64,000 bases of DNA from Petasospora fabianii (Eukaryota > Ascomycota > Saccharomycetes > Phaffomycetales > Wickerhamomycetaceae): positions 1,426,001-1,490,000 of the forward strand of contig CP048715.1 of the NCBI GenBank assembly GCA_022641835.1, given 5' to 3'. Shown piece by piece: positions 59,647 through 64,000 of the stretch. The notes below the pieces were generated by a model. That model was not told the DNA's origin. It searched no databases and worked only from the letters and a program-made list of their open reading frames with translations. A program made the position numbers and the translations under genes. The stretch's first letter is position 1, and every line of letters starts with the position of its first letter.

Positions 59647-60614
59647 TTTTTTTTTGCTTTTTTTTACAAATTCAATCTGTCGGGTGTTTTTCAGAACCTG
59701 ATATTTTTGACTGCCAAACGATGAAATGTAATGGACGTAATAGTGTGATCAATAGAGCCTGAGAACAGAATGGTTGTCGAAAGCGGCACGCGTGTGCGAA
59801 ATCAGTTATCGCGGGAATCGATGGGAGGATTAATGGAAGGATTGATTAAGAGGAATGTTGTTAACTATGCATCCCCATAAAAGGGTAATACTCGAATTGT
59901 TGGTCAGTTCAGATGTGTAGATCGTTCAAGAGTGCACATACAGAGATTCGGAGCACTTCGAACTAGTTAAGAGGTTTGAGAGAGAGAGAGAGAGAGAGAG
60001 ACCTTTTCGGAGAAAACGATCGATGAGAGATTAACAACGGCTCGTAAACTTCCATCATAAGGCTTTATCGGAGAGTGTTCTCACTTGAGAATTAGCTTGT
60101 CTACATAGATCAATGCCATCGACAGCCATCTGCATTCAGACGACCTCTTCTATGGCAGTATCTCTGTCTTCTTTCACCCTCGTGACAAAGTACCGTCTTT
60201 GTCTTTTGAAATCGTGAAACGCCATGACGCGTCCGGGCGCATTTCACTTCCCTGGGGGATCGCCAACGCCGAAGCCCCCTCGGGTAATTGCCGTGATATC
60301 CATAACTTGATTGTGTGTGGTGAGAGAGATACAACAGATATGGATTGATTAAAGTCCTCCCATGTGTCTCTCTAGATGATGTATAGAGAGATCCTTATCA
60401 TATCATCTCCCCCAGTAACTCCAAAACCTTGAGCTGCTGTGTTTATCTGGTACCTGAGTCGCGTCTATCCAAACTGAACCAACCAAATTTCAGATTGTTG
60501 TGGTTTCGCCCACGCTGGCGCGTGGAGTATAAAGATCTGTGGATCTGCTGTTTTCCTTTATACCCCTATCTTGTTGACTCTTTGTTACGGTATCTATATA
60601 CACACACATACACA
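59647..60614. promoter_or_regulatory. Upstream region of the small hydrophilic protein gene
   Basis: About 970 bases. It contains a (GA)n microsatellite at about 59978-60001, ACGCGT near 60227, and a promoter with TATA-like gtataaag near 60528-60535 and a CTATATACACACACA leader. No gene is seen. Confidence 0.5.
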
Positions 60615-60956
60615 ATGGGTTTGTTCGACACAATTAAGGATAAGGTTCAGGATGAAGCTGTCCAGGAGATGGTCCAATCCAAGGCTAAGAGTTACCTTGG
60701 TGGTTCATCCGACAGTGAGAAGACTGAGAAGAAAGAGGGTGACAACAAGGAGACCGAGAGTAAGGAGACCGAGAACAAGGACTCTGAAAACAAGGACTCT
60801 GAAAAGAAGGAGTCCTCCTCTAACCAGTACGTTGACAAGATTGAATCATTCATTGGTGAGGACAAGATCAACCAGATCAAGAACAAGGTTGGTGAGGACA
60901 ACTTCAAGAAGGCTGAATCTACCATTGAGCAGCAGATTGAGTCCAGATTCAAGTAA
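60615..60956 (+). CDS. Small hydrophilic LEA/hydrophilin-like protein, unknown function
   Basis: A 113-residue protein I do not recognise. The N-terminus MGLFDTIKDKVQDEAVQEMVQSKAKSYLGG is an amphipathic helix, the middle (31-72) is a highly charged repeat built from KETE/KDSE pentads coded by 15-bp DNA units (about 60743-60815), and the C-terminus (NQYVDKIESFIGEDKINQIK and on to ESRFK) is again amphipathic helix. It has no Cys or Trp and is rich in Lys/Glu/Ser/Asp, like LEA proteins and yeast hydrophilins. Strongly biased codons (AAG, GGT, TCC, ATC) and a CA-rich leader directly before ATG 60615 suggest high expression. The frame is open upstream to 60429, but that part is leader sequence. 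Confidence 0.75.
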   Translation: MGLFDTIKDKVQDEAVQEMVQSKAKSYLGGSSDSEKTEKKEGDNKETESKETENKDSENKDSEKKESSSNQYVDKIESFIGEDKINQIKNKVGEDNFKKAESTIEQQIESRFK

Positions 60957-62386
60957 GTTTGACATTTACGTATGAGTTTTTCCCGCTTATAGATAGCATT
61001 ACAGGTTTGAATTGATGTTATACCAATGTAGACAATTCAGCCATCCAACAGATTAGAAAACACTCTGTTCTCCACTTATTTGAAAAGAGATTCACCTTTC
61101 CTTAACCTAACGGATGTGTGGCCTGGTCTATCTCCAGGGATATTCAATAGCTACCCCGGTCTAACTTAAGCTGCGTGCTGAAGAGCGGAAACCTGCACAT
61201 CTGCATTCAACACCTTTACACCACCTTATAAGTATACAACTTTTGATAAATGATTAATGAGCCTTTTCATGGTCTATAGTTCTCTTGGGTTACTTTACAA
61301 GCTCTTTGATGGTCAGAAAAACCTTTTATTTAAGTTAAGTACGAGACTTCAAGTTCTAAAACTGCTCAGATGTTCCCAGGATTAGTTATCTTTTTGGAGA
61401 ACAGTAGCCTAAAAAGACCATCTACATCACTAAAATATTCCAATATGTACAAATTAGCTCTTAGTCATAACTTCGAGAGTTAAAGTAGATATGTTAATCT
61501 CATTTAATCCTTGGTTTGTGCTTAATGAAAAAAAGATTAATAATAGGTGACGTCTCCACTATAAAATTACCACAGTAGTGCACTACACATCTGCAAGAGC
61601 TCATATCCTACAGGAGTGTGTCTACTGATTGACACATTCTTTCATGGTACAAATGTAAATTTATCACAAATGCCGAGCTGATAGATGACATAATTGTAAT
61701 CTTTGATATATATATAAGGGTGTAAATATAATGCATATAGTCAAAAAGTAAAAATAGAGAAAGAAAGAGGGGCGCAGCGAATGTATGTGCCCCTGGGATC
61801 TGCGTGGACGAACCGCGACGGTTGAACGGGCTGTGGTTGATCACTTACTCTGGGGATGCGGTGCAGGTACAACAGAGAGTGCAACTGGATCAGATATCTT
61901 ACCAGTCATGGTTTATGCTATATCTAAAAGTTTTGATCGTTAGCTCTTATGGGTGCTGACTCTATAACGCGGCTTATGCACCAGTTCCACTATGAAGAAG
62001 AGCTATAAACAGTCTACAGGTAACATCAGCCTCACTAAACAATAGCGGGCGGAGTTTCTGCCGCACCAAATGACCCTTCCCTACATCTTTTCCCACAAAG
62101 TTTGAGGCTTCCTCTATGGCAATTTAGCCACTAGCAAGAAGGGGATCTGCCTCTACAGGAGGTCGTGCTGGGCAGGGCAGGGCTCATGCTTGGCCGCGAC
62201 GCGCTGCTGCCTGTTTGGGGCTGTGGAACAGCAGAGCCTCCTCCCCCCGCAGATGCAGACGCAAAGAAGATATGTTCTTGATCAGATGGTATAAAGTGTA
62301 GCTTGTTCGCTGATTTCAGTTATACAGGTTAGCTAGTAAAAACATCACAAATTAAACTAAACGCGTCAAAAGCCCACATAACTACA
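60957..62386. other. Gene-free region between small hydrophilic protein and PIN2
   Basis: About 1.4 kb, AT-rich to about 61750, with a GA-rich segment near 61753-61775 and a GC-rich one near 62155-62260. I see no conserved gene; minus-strand frames at 61600-61920 are short and unsupported. The right part is the PIN2 promoter, ending in ACTACA before the ATG. Confidence 0.5.
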
Positions 62387-62881
62387 ATGCTCATCCCAAC
62401 AAAGTCATCTAATCTCGACCTCTGTCCTTCGAAACTTCTCATGCCTCGTGCATTCACTTCAGACGTTGTCTCCACTGCTAAATCCTTCAAGAGCTGGGAC
62501 ACTTGTATGGATAATACTGCGTGTAAGATTATTGCCATTGTCGGTATTGTACTTGCTGCTATTGTCATCATTTGGATCCTCGGTGGTATCCTACGTTGTC
62601 TCTGTTGGGGTGTCTCTGGTATTTGCCAGGCTCTCTGCTGTTGTTGTCTCTGTTGCAGAGGTGACGACAATCGTCGTAGAGACTTCAATGATGCTCCTTC
62701 TGGTAATAATCCATTCGATAATCCTAACATGTACCCACAAAGACAACAAGGAATGCAGCAGGTATACTACCCTCCAACTTCACAACCGCATTATGGCCAT
62801 GGCTACGTCAGTGATGAAGTTCGTGGTGAGAAAACTCCTGATCCTTACAGGGCTGCCAGAAGAGAAGCTGGTAACTATTAA
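62387..62881 (+). CDS. PIN2: Pin2-like exomer-dependent plasma-membrane protein
   Basis: A 164-residue single-span membrane protein. The segment TSDVVSTAKSFKSWDTCMDNTACKIIAIVGIVLAAIVIIWILGG nearly reproduces S. cerevisiae Pin2 (TDGVVSTGKSFRSWDTCMDNKACKIIAIVGIVL). The transmembrane helix spans about 48-68 and is followed by a Cys-rich juxtamembrane stretch (CQALCCCCLCC), probably palmitoylated. The tail contains Asn/Pro/Gln/Tyr-rich sequence (NNPFDNPNMYPQRQQGMQQVYYPP); the S. cerevisiae tail is a prion-like domain controlling retrieval by exomer, but this tail is shorter (Pin2 is 282 residues). An inner ATG at codon 19 (MPRAFTSD) could also serve as start. Confidence 0.85.
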   Translation: MLIPTKSSNLDLCPSKLLMPRAFTSDVVSTAKSFKSWDTCMDNTACKIIAIVGIVLAAIVIIWILGGILRCLCWGVSGICQALCCCCLCCRGDDNRRRDFNDAPSGNNPFDNPNMYPQRQQGMQQVYYPPTSQPHYGHGYVSDEVRGEKTPDPYRAARREAGNY

Positions 62882-63105
62882 ATATGGCATTAGATTCTGC
62901 TTAACTGTTTTGATGAACGACATTCGCTTACGACCTTCAACTTTTTCATATTCACGTGTACAGTATATGTAATGACTTGATTCGTGAATATCTGTACAAC
63001 TACGATAACAATCTACGAGTTTATCAGAATGTGAAAATGTATTTCTCTCTCGCTCTCCTCTTTTAGTCTTCCCTCCTTGAATTCATATCGTATCGTTATT
63101 GTTCT
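62882..63105. other. Convergent 3' region of PIN2 and MICOS gene
   Basis: About 224 bases, 3' ends only. Confidence 0.4.
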
Positions 63106-63917
63106 TCACTTAACCAAAGAAGTTCTGATATCATGCACGGTGTTAATCAAACCTTGGTTCAACTCAGCACCAGTCTGCTCAATGGCCCTCTCAGCGTCAA
63201 TCCATGACTGCTTCAAAGCTCTCTGGCCTTGCAAAAGATCTGGGTGTTCCTTAGCTTCCCAATTCTTGATGGCTCTTGATGTGTTACAGAAAGTACCTGG
63301 CAAGAACATCTTGAAACTGGCAATACCAAACACGATTGGTGTGATAAATCTTACTGGAAGTGATCTTCTGTTGACGAGAATAGAACCTGAAAGCATGAAT
63401 GTTAGGGCATAGATGAAACTTGGAAGGAATTCATCCTTTGGGTCATAAAGTGATGTCAATCCCGATGTCAAGTTGGTCCATTCGTTACAAGCAGCAGATT
63501 TCAAGTTTCTGTACTCAGCATCAGCATAGTTAAGGTTGTTGATGATAGAGGAACGAACACCATGGAGGTGCTTCTCAAGGAAGTTTGATGTGTTGATCTT
63601 GAAACCATCAACGTACTTCGTCACAACAGTTTCCTCCTTTTCCACTGGTTTCTTAGCCTGCTTAGCAGCCGTCTCAAGAGCTGGTGTATCATCAATGGTC
63701 TGCTGAGGCTCGGCTATTATCGAAGAGAGTGACAAATCGTCATCCTTCTCGTAGAACGATCTGGATGGTTTGGAGTCGTTCATGGCCTTTGGGATGGACC
63801 ACACGGAAAAGCCAGCAATCAATGGGAGGCCGAGCTGATGCAAAATCTTGTTAGTAAAACATCCATCTATAACCATAAATAGGATAGACATACCTTAGCG
63901 ACTTGACTGGAAAACAT
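63106..63917 (-). CDS. MICOS complex subunit Mic26/Mic27 family, spliced
   Basis: A 250-residue mitochondrial inner-membrane protein of the apolipoprotein-O-like MICOS group, which shapes crista junctions. Exon 1 (63917-63894) encodes MFSSQVAK; exon 2 (63834-63106) begins LGLPLIAGFSVWSIPKAMND. Two conserved hydrophobic segments are seen, PSFIYALTFMLSGSILVNRRS and PVRFITPIVFGIASFKMFLPGT; the GSILVNRR and P.RF..P...G....FLP segments are the family signature. The C-terminus is a predicted amphipathic helix. A frame runs on through the intron, but would give an N-terminus without similarity. I cannot decide between Mic26 and Mic27; yeasts often have both. Confidence 0.85.
63835..63893 (-). other. 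Intron of the MICOS subunit gene (59 bp)
   Basis: Minus strand: donor GTATGT at 63893-63888, TACTAAC at 63856-63850, acceptor CAG ending at 63835. Phase 0, after the eighth codon. Confidence 0.9.
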
Positions 63918-63986
63918 TGGGTAGCTAACAACGACTAGACGAGTCCGACTCTCTTCAGTTATTCAAATCAGTTCTCTTCCGTTGTC

Positions 63987-64000
63987 ATGGCTTTTTCGGG
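63987..64000 (+). CDS. Possible start of a truncated divergent gene
   Basis: ATGGCTTTTTCGGG at the window end follows a pyrimidine/CA leader 70 bp from the divergent MICOS gene. Only about five codons are visible, so this is no more than a candidate. Confidence 0.2.

Noticed and set aside
61608-61918. Short minus-strand frames in the gap before PIN2
   Set aside because: No convincing ATG context, codon bias or splice pattern (no TACTAAC); not supported as a gene.

Overview
The window looks like nuclear chromosomal DNA from a budding yeast (Saccharomycotina). The evidence is compact genes with CA-rich leaders, spliced genes with GTATGT/GTGAGT donors and exact TACTAAC branch points, and clear orthologues of SHY1, GAP1, URC1, HSP42, DAM1, SLM1, CHO1, YAR1, SUI3, ENV7, RVB2, VMA11, NSL1, RBD2, PIN2 and MIC26/27. 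CTG falls at a conserved leucine in RVB2 (codon at 52025-52027), so this is not a CUG-Ser clade yeast. I cannot name the species. I see no LTR element, retrotransposon, DNA transposon, rRNA or CRISPR-like array.

Layout. 0.9-5.6 kb: an MFS sugar-porter, SHY1 (cytochrome oxidase assembly) and a 2-oxoglutarate/Fe(II) oxygenase-like gene. 7.7-16.5 kb: three amino-acid permeases on the + strand (two tandem AGP2-like genes and GAP1) separated by unusually long intergenic regions with GATA-factor sites. 16.7-31.8 kb: an ordinary housekeeping stretch (STIMATE-like membrane protein, URC1, HSP42 with a cluster of perfect heat-shock elements, a secreted GH3 beta-glucosidase, DAM1, a 6-phosphofructo-2-kinase-like gene, SLM1, CHO1). 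33.2-44.5 kb: four tandem DIP5-like permeases; the first three form 3.1-3.3 kb repeat units that include promoter and downstream DNA. 45-56.3 kb: a dense block (mitoribosomal uS5m, a small Cys-rich protein, YAR1, SUI3, an unknown gene, ENV7, RVB2, VMA11, NSL1, RBD2). 56.5-64 kb: a secreted CREG-like protein carrying three SHOCT-like 47-residue repeats, a tRNA-Gly(GCC), a small hydrophilic protein, PIN2 and a MICOS subunit.

Seven amino-acid permease genes lie within about 37 kb. Together with URC1 (pyrimidine salvage for nitrogen) and GATA sites, this suggests a region rich in nitrogen-acquisition functions. Six introns in four genes (RVB2, VMA11, NSL1, MIC26/27) were placed by eye. Two are extreme: RVB2 has a first coding exon of just ATG, and in VMA11 the start codon itself is split by the intron.

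The most unusual items are the CREG/SHOCT-like repeat protein, the split start codon of VMA11, the duplicated permease array with a shared promoter block, the 10-bp-phased CCAAT array upstream of SUI3, and the tiny Cys-rich presumptive mitochondrial protein at 46.3 kb. All assignments are from reading the sequence and from memory of the families; no searches were run.
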